Source: Paenibacillus aquistagni (GTDB taxonomy: Bacteria > Bacillota > Bacilli > Paenibacillales > Paenibacillaceae). From it: a DNA stretch of 64,000 nucleotides. Of this stretch, positions 7,814-15,280 are shown piece after piece (the stretch's first letter is position 1; every line of letters starts with the position of its first letter). The position numbers were made by a program, and so were the translations under genes. Where the stretch lies: assembly GCF_900177815.1 (NCBI RefSeq), contig NZ_FXAZ01000001.1:1116001-1180000 (forward strand). Direction: 5' to 3'. Below the pieces are notes generated by a model that had not been told where the DNA came from, did no database searches, and saw only the letters and a list, made by a program, of their open reading frames with translations.

Positions 7814-8897
7814 TATCATGCGCAGCTTTAGAACGAAAATGATACTGCTGTTTGGGGTAAGCATGCTGTGCTCTGCTGGAATCACCTTTCTCATGTACAA
7901 ACTTCTGCAATACTATTATCATTCTGAGGTTCGAATGGAGGACCCACTAGCGATCCTGCGTGATTATATTGGACGGATCGGGGATATTAACTTCTTCTTG
8001 ATCTTCTTCATACCGTTATCGATCTTGATCTTCTTCTTTCTCACAAAGCGGTATGCCAACTACTTTGAAGAGATTTCTACGGGAATCCATCATCTGGCCA
8101 ATGGCAACTTCAAGTATCAGGTTCAACTCCATTCCAACGATGAGTTTGCGGATATCGCTAGAGATATTAATCTAGCCAGCGTCAAGCTGCAGCAGGCAAT
8201 GGAAAGAGGAGACTTTGCGGAAACTAGCAAGGATCAGCTTGTATTAAATTTGGCTCATGATCTTAGGACGCCATTGACGTCTGTGCTTGGGTACTTGGAC
8301 TTTATTCTTAAGGATAAGGACCTTACGCAGGAGCAGGTGAGACACTATACCTGGATTGCATTTGCCAAGTCCCAACGTCTGGAGAGGCTTATTGATGAGC
8401 TGTTCGAGATCACAAGAATGAATTATGGCAAGGTGACCATAGAGAAGAAGCCGATTGATCTTCACGAGCTGCTGCATCAGATGCATGAGGAGCTGTACCC
8501 TCTGTTTGAAAAAAACGATCTGGGAGCTAGAATCGAAGTCGATCCCCATCTGAATATTGCCGCTGACGGAGAACTGCTGGCGCGTGTATTCGAAAATCTA
8601 TTATCGAATGCCATACGCTATGGCAAAGACGGCAAATTCATTGATATACGCGGCTTCTTTGAAGAGGATAAAGCGGTGGTGCAGATCATCAATTATGGTG
8701 ATCATATTCCTGAAGACGATCTGCCGCACCTCTTTGATATGTTCTATACAGCAGACAAAGCCAGAACTCATCGCCAGGGCAGTACGGGGCTCGGTCTGTT
8801 TATCACTAAAAATATTGTGGAGCAGCATCAAGGAACAGTAACTGCTTCAAGCAACGTGATTCGAACGATGTTTGAGGTGCGACTACCGAGATCATAG
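7806..8897 (+). CDS. vanS: VanS-like sensor histidine kinase
   Basis: Two membrane helices (about residues 10-35 and 58-80) flank a short extracytoplasmic loop of only about 25 residues, typical of intramembrane or cell-envelope-stress kinases. A HAMP-like region (to about 130) is followed by the H box LAHDLRTPLTS (phosphoryl His about 151), N box ENLLSNAIRYG and G box GSTGLGLFITKNIV. 363 residues is the usual VanS size. It overlaps vanR and precedes the vanG-type ligase by 193 bases. It is expected to phosphorylate VanR in response to vancomycin or envelope damage; the actual ligand is not deducible because the sensor loop is so small. Confidence 0.88.
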   Translation: MHNIMRSFRTKMILLFGVSMLCSAGITFLMYKLLQYYYHSEVRMEDPLAILRDYIGRIGDINFFLIFFIPLSILIFFFLTKRYANYFEEISTGIHHLANGNFKYQVQLHSNDEFADIARDINLASVKLQQAMERGDFAETSKDQLVLNLAHDLRTPLTSVLGYLDFILKDKDLTQEQVRHYTWIAFAKSQRLERLIDELFEITRMNYGKVTIEKKPIDLHELLHQMHEELYPLFEKNDLGARIEVDPHLNIAADGELLARVFENLLSNAIRYGKDGKFIDIRGFFEEDKAVVQIINYGDHIPEDDLPHLFDMFYTADKARTHRQGSTGLGLFITKNIVEQHQGTVTASSNVIRTMFEVRLPRS

Positions 8898-8926
8898 CTT
8901 CGAAGTTATAATGGGAGTGAATCATT

Positions 8927-8983
8927 TAAGAAAAACTTTATAAATACCCCTATTTCTTCTTAAAAAGTTTTCCCTAATCTTAA
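8927..8983 (+). promoter_or_regulatory. candidate VanR operator/promoter region for the resistance genes
   Basis: Between vanS and vanG, TCTTAA occurs at 8958-8963 and 8978-8983, 20 bases apart (about two helical turns), and in inverse as TTAAGA near 8926-8931. AAAACTTT (8932-8939) is inverted as AAAGTTTT (8964-8971). Repeated half-sites spaced by whole helical turns are what OmpR-type regulators bind, so this is a plausible VanR site. Further downstream GAACGCA and TGCGTTC (about 9002-9040) could form a leader hairpin. No -35/-10 pair is clear enough to assign. Confidence 0.4.
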
Positions 8984-9090
8984 TGATGCAGAGCTTTGGG
9001 AGAACGCAGTTGAAGAGGTAGGGGTGTTTTGCGTTCCTTCTCAAGGTTACGAGCAATGTTGATCGTGATTAAGATGCAGGAGGAATACAG

Positions 9091-10146
9091 ATGAAAAAGT
9101 TAACGATTGCCGTATTGTTTGGCGGATGCTCGAATGAATACGAAGTATCGCTGATATCAGCGGCATCTGTGATTGAGCATTTGGAGGCAGACAAATACGA
9201 ACTCGTGCTGGTTGGGATTACGAGAGAGGGAGAATGGCTGAGATATAGTGGACCTGCAGCAGACATTCGTGATGATCAATGGCACAGGCATTCGAGCTGC
9301 ATTCCTTCTTTTTTATCCCCAAGCCGATCGGTAAGAGGGCTGGTTGAGCTTGTAAACACGGAATATCATATCAAGCCCATAGATGTCGTCTTCCCTGTTA
9401 TGCATGGCATGCATGGTGAGGATGGAACAGTACAGGGACTTATCGAGCTATCAGGCATTCCGTATGTGGGCTGCGATATGCTATCATCTGCCATATGCAT
9501 GGATAAGGAAATTGCCCATACATTGGTAGAAGCTTCTGGAGTGAATACGCCTCGCTCCGTAACGTTGTATAGAGAAGACCACGGGCAAGCAAGCTTACAT
9601 ACGCTTCAAGCCTTGAAGTATCCTGTATATGTAAAACCAGCAAAATCAGGTTCTTCTGTAGGCATCACAAAGGCGCATGATCGGTCCCAACTGATGCGAG
9701 GTATCGAGCTTGCTTATGAGCACGATCATAAAGTGGTGATCGAAGAGGAAGTTGAAGGATTCGAGGTGGGCTGCGCAGTGCTGGGACATCGTAACCCTAT
9801 GATCGGTGTCATTGATGAAATCGAACTAACGGGTGATTTCTTCGACTTTACAGAAAAGTATTCCCTGCGGTCCTCGAAGATCCATCTGCCTGCAAGAGTC
9901 GATGCCTACACTGCTGATCGTATCAAAGAGACTGCAGGGCTCATTTATAAGACGCTAGGCTGCAAGGGCTTTGCCAGAGTGGACATGTTTGTTACACCAG
10001 ATGGCGGCCTTGTCTTTAACGAAGTCAATACAATACCTGGCTTCACAGCCAATTCAAGATATCCTAAGATGCTCCAGGCTAGCGGATATACATATCCTGA
10101 GATTCTGGATCAGCTCATACAGCTAGCGCTTGTGGAGGAATCATGA
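9091..10146 (+). CDS. vanG: VanG-type D-alanine--D-serine ligase
   Basis: AGGAGGAA is seven bases before the ATG. The ATP-grasp ligase has all Ddl landmarks: FGGCSNEYEVS at the N-terminus, VVFPVMHGMHGEDGT, PVYVKPAKSGSSVGI, EEEVEGFEVGCAVLG and C-terminal metal residues in FNEVNTIPGFT. The omega-loop region FFDFTEKYSLRSSKIHLPAR is nearly the VanG sequence as I remember it (FFDYTEKYTLKSSKIYMPAR), and closeness extends over the whole protein, more than to housekeeping Ddl. It should join D-Ala to D-Ser, giving peptidoglycan ends with low vancomycin affinity. Downstream genes supply D-Ser and remove D-Ala-D-Ala. Biochemical preference for D-Ser versus D-Ala is not proven by sequence. Confidence 0.9.
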   Translation: MKKLTIAVLFGGCSNEYEVSLISAASVIEHLEADKYELVLVGITREGEWLRYSGPAADIRDDQWHRHSSCIPSFLSPSRSVRGLVELVNTEYHIKPIDVVFPVMHGMHGEDGTVQGLIELSGIPYVGCDMLSSAICMDKEIAHTLVEASGVNTPRSVTLYREDHGQASLHTLQALKYPVYVKPAKSGSSVGITKAHDRSQLMRGIELAYEHDHKVVIEEEVEGFEVGCAVLGHRNPMIGVIDEIELTGDFFDFTEKYSLRSSKIHLPARVDAYTADRIKETAGLIYKTLGCKGFARVDMFVTPDGGLVFNEVNTIPGFTANSRYPKMLQASGYTYPEILDQLIQLALVEES

Positions 10147-10147
10147 G

Positions 10148-10999
10148 ATGGAGATACTGTCAGAGAGAAAAAATGCTGAATCGATTCGTCAAAAGGAGAA
10201 CGTTATAACGCTGACTCGATCAGATATCTATCGTGGACATCTTGTACTAGTCAATCGAACCTATACATGGAGACAAATGGAAGACTTAATTGAGCTTCAT
10301 GCAATGAAGAATGTATCTGTTTATGACACGAATCTAGAGACGATGAGACTTGAAAAGACCTGTTTGGAGCAGCTAACTGCGCTGCTTGAGGCTTGCAATG
10401 CAAAGCAGGATATTCTGATTGTAAGCGGCTATCGTTCACTTGAAGAGCAGACGGAACTGTATGAAACCACGCTTCGCGAACATGGTGCTGCATTTACATC
10501 CAGCTATGTTGCACGACCAGGCTCAAGCGAGCATCAGACGGGATTGGCTGTGGACGTGGGACTAAGGACGGACGAGATCGACTATATTTGCCCCACCTTT
10601 CCTGACTCAGGGGTTTGTCAGAGCTTCAGACAGCTTGCGGCCGAATATGGATTTATCCAGAGATACAAGGAAACGAAGGAAGCGATTACGAACATCGCAG
10701 CAGAGCCATGGCATTTTCGATATGTAGGTTATCCGCATTCAGCCATCATGGAAGAACGCAACTGGTGCTTAGAGGAATACATGGAGAAAATAAAGCAATA
10801 CCACGTCCATCACGAGCATGTATACGTGGAGGCGAAGGATGGAAGAGGAACAATTGAAATCTATTATGTACCCATTCCTCAAGACATGGTTCGCATTAAG
10901 ATACCGAATGGGGAGTCATACTCCGTCTCCGGCAATAATCATGATGGATGCATCATTACCGTGTATCATGGTCAAGGCAGTGAGTGCCGTGAAAGCTAA
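10148..10999 (+). CDS. vanXY: VanXY-type D,D-dipeptidase/D,D-carboxypeptidase
   Basis: ATG at 10148 is placed seven bases after GGAGGAA, just after the vanG stop; an in-frame TTG at 10130 has no site. The M15 zinc peptidase signature is complete: SSEHQTGLAVDVG gives His about 129 and Asp about 136, and EPWHFRYVGYPH gives catalytic Glu about 186 and His about 189. There is no signal peptide or membrane segment, so it acts in the cytoplasm like VanXY, hydrolysing D-Ala-D-Ala and UDP-MurNAc-pentapeptide ending in D-Ala. It is about 30 residues longer than VanXYG, mainly at the N-terminus. Linker and C-terminal ISGNN-like segment also match the vanG type. Confidence 0.9.
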   Translation: MEILSERKNAESIRQKENVITLTRSDIYRGHLVLVNRTYTWRQMEDLIELHAMKNVSVYDTNLETMRLEKTCLEQLTALLEACNAKQDILIVSGYRSLEEQTELYETTLREHGAAFTSSYVARPGSSEHQTGLAVDVGLRTDEIDYICPTFPDSGVCQSFRQLAAEYGFIQRYKETKEAITNIAAEPWHFRYVGYPHSAIMEERNWCLEEYMEKIKQYHVHHEHVYVEAKDGRGTIEIYYVPIPQDMVRIKIPNGESYSVSGNNHDGCIITVYHGQGSECRES

Positions 11000-11051
11000 T
11001 TCATCCGGAGCATTCGAGATAGGGAAGATAACTGCGGCGAAGGAAGTCCCT

Positions 11052-12257
11052 ATGGCCTTTGCACTGCCAACGGTTCCTTATGCTGCAAGAGGTGCATGTA
11101 TAGAGCACTGGAAGCCGGATAATAAGCTGCAGCGATCAGATGGTTACCGCGCATGGGCAGAAATCAACCTCGCACACTTAAAGCAAAATGCAGCTGAGTT
11201 GAAGCGTCGATTGCCTGATGCTTGCTCCCTCATGGCGGTGGTGAAGGCGAATGCATACGGCCACGGCAGTGTTCCCGTTGCGAAATGTCTGCAGTCCATC
11301 GGTATTCATTCCTATGCCGTCGCAGAGATTCGTGAGGGAATTGCTTTGCGCAAAGCAGGCATTCGAGGAGAGATTCTAGTTCTCGGGTATACCTCGCCAG
11401 GGCAGTTTGAAGATCTATGCCGATATGGCCTTACACAAACGGTCATCCAAGCAGAGTACGCTATCGCATTAAACCAATATGGTAAGAAGATGAAGGTTCA
11501 TGTGAAGTTCGATACAGGCATGGGAAGACTAGGAGAGCGTGCTGACCAAGTAGAACGTACCCTCTGTATGTATCGTCAGCCGAATCTGCTGGTAACGGGT
11601 ACGTATAGTCATTTATCTGTCCCAGACAGTGATCGGGAAGAGGATATCGATTATACAAAGGGCCAGATTCGGCGCTTCTACCATCTTGTGGATGCCATCA
11701 AGTCAAATGGACTCGAACCTGGAAGACTTCATCTGCAGAGCAGCTATGGAATGTTGCTTTACCCTGAGCTCGATTGTGATTTGGCTCGTCCAGGCATTGC
11801 CTTATACGGAGCAATAGATACAGCAGCGGGCCATGATGAATCGACGATGAATATACTGCCAGTGCTTTCCTTGAAGGCCAGAGTTACGATGATCAAGCGT
11901 GTTCCTGCCGGGACCCATATTGGATATGGACGCCGCTATAAGACAGCACAGGACAGCCTCATCGCAACGGTGTCGATTGGCTACGCTGATGGAATTCCAA
12001 GATGTTTATTTGAACAGGGCGGCTATGTATTGGTTAGAGGACAACGTGCAGCTATAGCGGGGAACATATGCATGGATCAGATGATGATCGATGCGACACA
12101 TCTCGATCATCTTGAGGAAGGTGATGTCGTGACGCTGATTGGACAAGACGGAGATTGTTGCATCACCGCTATTGAGGTAGCGACACGCTGTCATACGATT
12201 CCAAACGAGCTGCTAACCGGTATTGGGAGCCGAGTGGATCGAGTATACCTTGATTAG
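11052..12257 (+). CDS. vanT: VanT-like serine/alanine racemase, soluble (no membrane domain)
   Basis: The PLP fold-type III racemase spans almost the whole protein: RAWAEINLAHLKQN, PLP-Lys motif MAVVKANAYGHG, KFDTGMGRLGE, ARPGIALYG, catalytic Tyr in GYGRRY and ICMDQ. The residue normally Tyr in the alanine-racemase motif TINYE is Asn here (TIPNELL, codon 12204-12206), the substitution known from VanT serine racemases. VanT of enterococci has an extra N-terminal membrane domain; this protein lacks it. The frame is open upstream to 10818, overlapping vanXY, but only ATG 11052 has a site (AAGGAAG, 11039-11045); ATG 10968 is an alternative. It would supply D-Ser to VanG. A terminator follows. Confidence 0.85.
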   Translation: MAFALPTVPYAARGACIEHWKPDNKLQRSDGYRAWAEINLAHLKQNAAELKRRLPDACSLMAVVKANAYGHGSVPVAKCLQSIGIHSYAVAEIREGIALRKAGIRGEILVLGYTSPGQFEDLCRYGLTQTVIQAEYAIALNQYGKKMKVHVKFDTGMGRLGERADQVERTLCMYRQPNLLVTGTYSHLSVPDSDREEDIDYTKGQIRRFYHLVDAIKSNGLEPGRLHLQSSYGMLLYPELDCDLARPGIALYGAIDTAAGHDESTMNILPVLSLKARVTMIKRVPAGTHIGYGRRYKTAQDSLIATVSIGYADGIPRCLFEQGGYVLVRGQRAAIAGNICMDQMMIDATHLDHLEEGDVVTLIGQDGDCCITAIEVATRCHTIPNELLTGIGSRVDRVYLD

Positions 12258-12262
12258 GAAGC

Positions 12263-12300
12263 AAGATGATTCGAATGAGCCATTCGTATCATCTTTTTTT
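12263..12300 (+). terminator. strong Rho-independent terminator of the van operon
   Basis: AAGATGATTCGAATG (12263-12277) pairs with CATTCGTATCATCTT (12281-12295) with one mismatch, a 3-base loop and a run of Ts to 12300. It begins six bases after the racemase stop. Confidence 0.9.
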
Positions 12301-12371
12301 ATGAATTGATATAATGATTGCGAGATTGGAAGCAAAAGAAAGAAATCATACTTTCGGATAAGGGGATTATC

Positions 12372-13166
12372 ATGTACACAATTGGACAGGTGGCAGCATT
12401 TTTAGGGGTATCCCGTGATACACTGAAATTTTATGAAGATAAGGAATTAGTAAGACCCAAGCAGGATGCCGAGAATGGATATAGAAAATATGATCGTTTT
12501 GATATATATGATATCACCACCGTTAATTTTTATAGAGAAATGGATATTGAGATCAAGACAATCCAAGAATTAAGAAGAAGCAAGAGCCTTAGCGGCATTC
12601 GATCAATATTAGAAGTGAAAGAACAGGAGGTGCTGGAGGATATTGAATATAAAAAGCTTCTATTAAAAAAGCTTCGAATCGTCAAAGAAGACTGCGAGAA
12701 AATAGAACAATGCTTAGGAACATATACGATAAAGGAAATGGCGCCTATAGAAGTGAAAGGAGAGATGGAGCATTACACGTCATATAGTGAATATGACAGG
12801 CTAAAAGAGAGCACAGACAGCTTAAAGAAGGCCGTTGTCTTAACTTCTCTGAGAAGAGTCATTCGCTTTAATGACAAAGGAATCCTAGAGGACAAGTTTT
12901 TGATTGTCAAAAAAATAGACGATGACGAGAACGAGAAAGAAGGCCATATTATCGCTTATCCGCAATGTCTATATACCGTTATTGAAGATGGCAGATACTC
13001 AACAGGTGGGAAAAATACAGACCGATATGTGGAAGCCGGCTTGAGAAAAGCAGCAATAGAACATGGAGCTGAACTAACGGGGCTTGTCTATATCAATTTA
13101 CTGCTTTCAACGTATGAGGATGGGCTGGAACGGGTATTTTTAGAAATGTATGCGCCTATCAAGTGA
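12372..13166 (+). CDS. MerR-family regulator with GyrI-like ligand domain
   Basis: ATG 12372 follows AAGGGG; a longer frame from 12318 lacks a site. The N-terminal winged helix (1-70) has YTIGQVAAFLGVSRDTLKFYEDKELVRP and NGYRKYDRFD, followed by a coiled coil (about 75-120) for dimerisation. The C-terminal half (about 130-264) looks like a GyrI/AraC-binding domain (IIAYPQCLYTVIEDGRYS), the type that binds bulky cationic drugs in BmrR-like activators. The A/T-rich codon use with many Lys and Glu differs from the neighbouring van genes and is shared by the CPBP protease gene downstream, so the two may have arrived or evolved together. Its target is probably that gene. Confidence 0.85.
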   Translation: MYTIGQVAAFLGVSRDTLKFYEDKELVRPKQDAENGYRKYDRFDIYDITTVNFYREMDIEIKTIQELRRSKSLSGIRSILEVKEQEVLEDIEYKKLLLKKLRIVKEDCEKIEQCLGTYTIKEMAPIEVKGEMEHYTSYSEYDRLKESTDSLKKAVVLTSLRRVIRFNDKGILEDKFLIVKKIDDDENEKEGHIIAYPQCLYTVIEDGRYSTGGKNTDRYVEAGLRKAAIEHGAELTGLVYINLLLSTYEDGLERVFLEMYAPIK

Positions 13167-13277
13167 TGCGGGGTTTTGTATTGACCTGTGAGTTACTCCT
13201 AGGTTTAAGCTGAAGATATTCGCAAATAGAAGCGGGAAGCGATTAGCGGATAATTCAGTTTGAAACGGGGAAATTCC

Positions 13278-14105
13278 ATGAAAAGAGAAAAGAAATTAAA
13301 AAATCCAGTAGCAAGTTTTATTATTGTAACGAACCTCATGTTTTGGCCGCTTTTTTGTCTTGTAGGCGCCGCAAAGATGTTGGAATTCCCTGAATGGGTC
13401 TTTCAATTGATGCTAACCATATCTGCTTGGTCTTCGACGTTTGCTTTTACGGTGTTATTTAAAAGAATCTACCCTGAGCAGCGCTTTGCAGCATTTGTAA
13501 AGGATGCATTCAAGTGCAAACTGAAATGGTCTGTGCTGGCGATGTCCAGCTTCATACAAATCTCGATATTTGGGATGATCATGCTCGTTGTTGTAGTAAA
13601 CCATAAGCCAGACTCTATCTTTACGATATCGACATGGGGGATGCTGATCTATTACTTTGTAAAAAATCTTCTGTCAGGACCGCTCGGTGAAGAACTCGGC
13701 TGGAGAGCCTTTGCACTTATGGAGCTTCAAAAAAAGCATTCGCCATTAGCTGCTTCGATCATCATTGGATTTTGGTGGGGGCTGTGGCATCTGCCTATTT
13801 GGCTTACGACAGGATATGTGGGCATGGAGCTCATCCAATATGTTTTATTTTTTATGCTATCTATTATGTCCACTTCGATAATCATGACGGCATGCTATAA
13901 CTTCAATCGTAATTTAATTGTACCGATTGTCATACACCAATTCTTTAACTTTTTTGTTGGATTAATTAACGAGAAGCTTGTCGTGTTAATCACGTATAAT
14001 GCCTTTTTCTATGTTGCGGCAGCGATGTTAATCATTGTGATCAACCCCAAGAAAGTGATGTATGGAAAGAAAGAAGCTAAGAGCGTTGTCCGTCCTATTC
14101 CTTAA
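13278..14105 (+). CDS. CPBP-family intramembrane glutamic endopeptidase
   Basis: ATG 13278 has GGGG about 11 bases upstream; a TTG 18 bases earlier is an alternative. About seven to eight membrane helices. The three CPBP (Abi/CAAX-like) motifs are present: EELGWRAF (EExxxR) near residue 141, FWWGLWHLP near 172 and HQFFNFF near 220. Members cleave membrane proteins or prenyl-like precursors, or confer bacteriocin immunity. It lies 111 bases after the MerR regulator in the same direction, suggesting drug-inducible expression; this is inference. A 9-base hairpin (14132-14164) follows. Confidence 0.85.
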   Translation: MKREKKLKNPVASFIIVTNLMFWPLFCLVGAAKMLEFPEWVFQLMLTISAWSSTFAFTVLFKRIYPEQRFAAFVKDAFKCKLKWSVLAMSSFIQISIFGMIMLVVVVNHKPDSIFTISTWGMLIYYFVKNLLSGPLGEELGWRAFALMELQKKHSPLAASIIIGFWWGLWHLPIWLTTGYVGMELIQYVLFFMLSIMSTSIIMTACYNFNRNLIVPIVIHQFFNFFVGLINEKLVVLITYNAFFYVAAAMLIIVINPKKVMYGKKEAKSVVRPIP

Positions 14106-14131
14106 CCCGTACAAGATTAGGAGAAAGTGCT

Positions 14132-14164
14132 GGAGCCGTAACAACTCCACATTGCTACGGCTCC
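14132..14164. terminator. hairpin between convergent genes
   Basis: GGAGCCGTA (14132-14140) and TACGGCTCC (14156-14164) form a perfect 9-base stem. It lacks a good T run on either strand, so it is probably a weak bidirectional terminator or mRNA 3'-end stabiliser for the CPBP and EamA genes. Confidence 0.5.
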
Positions 14165-14233
14165 GATCATATATAAGACATGACATTAAATCGTTCTTTG
14201 ATCCTTAAAGGCCAATGGTCCTCTTAGAGCAAC

Positions 14234-15169
14234 TCAGGTTGAATACGAGACAGGTTCGATTGTTTCCGCCCTCTTTTTTGCAGACAAGAGCAGCTTCAAG
14301 TCTCCCCAATTCACAAGAATCGTTCCAGCGATGATGGTTATCGCTCCAATTACGGTCAGCCATGTTATCTTCTCATCGTAAAACAGCACGCCAATGGCGA
14401 GCGCAATCATAGGAGAGATATATAGCCAAGTCGATGCGAAGACAGGTGTAGTTCTCGATACCAGCCAGTAGAACAAGCTATGCCCGATCATAGAGCCTAC
14501 AACAATCAAGTAAAGCAATGAGCTGATCGCTCCAGCCGATTGAAAAGAATGAATGTTCCACGATTCCGTGCATGCTGACAAGATAAGCAGCATCAGCCCG
14601 CCATATGTCATTTGCACAGCGTTAAGGGCAATCGGCGATACATCTCGAAAATACTTATTTGCCTTTTTAGAATACAAAGCCCCGCTTGAGTAGAACAGCT
14701 CTCCCATGATAATGGCTATACTGCCCAGCAGAATCCAAACACTCCAGGCCATCGTAAGACTCGGCAGGATAAGCAGCACAACGCCAAGCAATCCGATCAC
14801 GCATCCGATTAAGGAGCGTGGAGAAGGCTTCTGCCGCATAACGAACAGCTGAATCAACAGGATCATCATGGGACCGGTAGCGGATAAGACAGCAGCATTG
14901 CCCGATGCGACGAATTGCTCTCCCCAATACAAGGTTGAAAAGGTGCCGAACGTTAAGCAGAACCCTGTGATCATCAGCTCTTTACGCAAGAGCAGCGAGA
15001 GATTTGCTTTTTTTCTCAGCAGCATCCATCCTAGTAGGATGACACCAGCGATAAAGAATCGTAATCCTGCTGACAAAAATGGCGGAGCTGAGGCATCTAC
15101 GCCAATCTTCACGGCTAGGAAGGTCGTGCCAAAAATAAAACAGACCAACAAATAATTGAGTATTACCAT
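14234..15169 (-). CDS. EamA/DMT-superfamily transporter
   Basis: Ten-helix EamA permease of 311 residues in two repeats (FIFGTTFLAVKIGVDASAPP at the start; VFASTWLYISPMIALAIGVLFYDEKITW in repeat two). AGGAGG sits before the ATG (plus strand CCTCC at about 15179). It is divergent, by 111 bases, from a MocR-type regulator, the usual arrangement for a transporter controlled by that regulator. It probably exports an amino acid, amine or vitamin-B6-related metabolite; the exact cargo cannot be read from sequence. The C-terminus runs into a Ser/Thr-rich tail outside the membrane. Confidence 0.88.
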   Translation of the reverse strand: MVILNYLLVCFIFGTTFLAVKIGVDASAPPFLSAGLRFFIAGVILLGWMLLRKKANLSLLLRKELMITGFCLTFGTFSTLYWGEQFVASGNAAVLSATGPMMILLIQLFVMRQKPSPRSLIGCVIGLLGVVLLILPSLTMAWSVWILLGSIAIIMGELFYSSGALYSKKANKYFRDVSPIALNAVQMTYGGLMLLILSACTESWNIHSFQSAGAISSLLYLIVVGSMIGHSLFYWLVSRTTPVFASTWLYISPMIALAIGVLFYDEKITWLTVIGAITIIAGTILVNWGDLKLLLSAKKRAETIEPVSYST

Positions 15170-15211
15170 GTGTATTTCCTCCTTCGTGTACTCATCATAA
15201 AGGAGAGGAAG

Positions 15212-15238
15212 TAGAACAGTTTAATCTATATAGAACAG
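15212..15238 (+). promoter_or_regulatory. direct-repeat operator for the MocR regulator
   Basis: TAGAACAG occurs at 15212-15219 and again at 15231-15238, 19 bases apart, centrally between the divergent EamA and MocR genes. MocR/GabR proteins are known to bind pairs of direct repeats in such divergent regions, so this is the likely operator for both genes. Confidence 0.55.
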
Positions 15239-15280
15239 ATACGCTCTATTTCAGGTATGATGGTAGCAGGAGGGAAGAAC

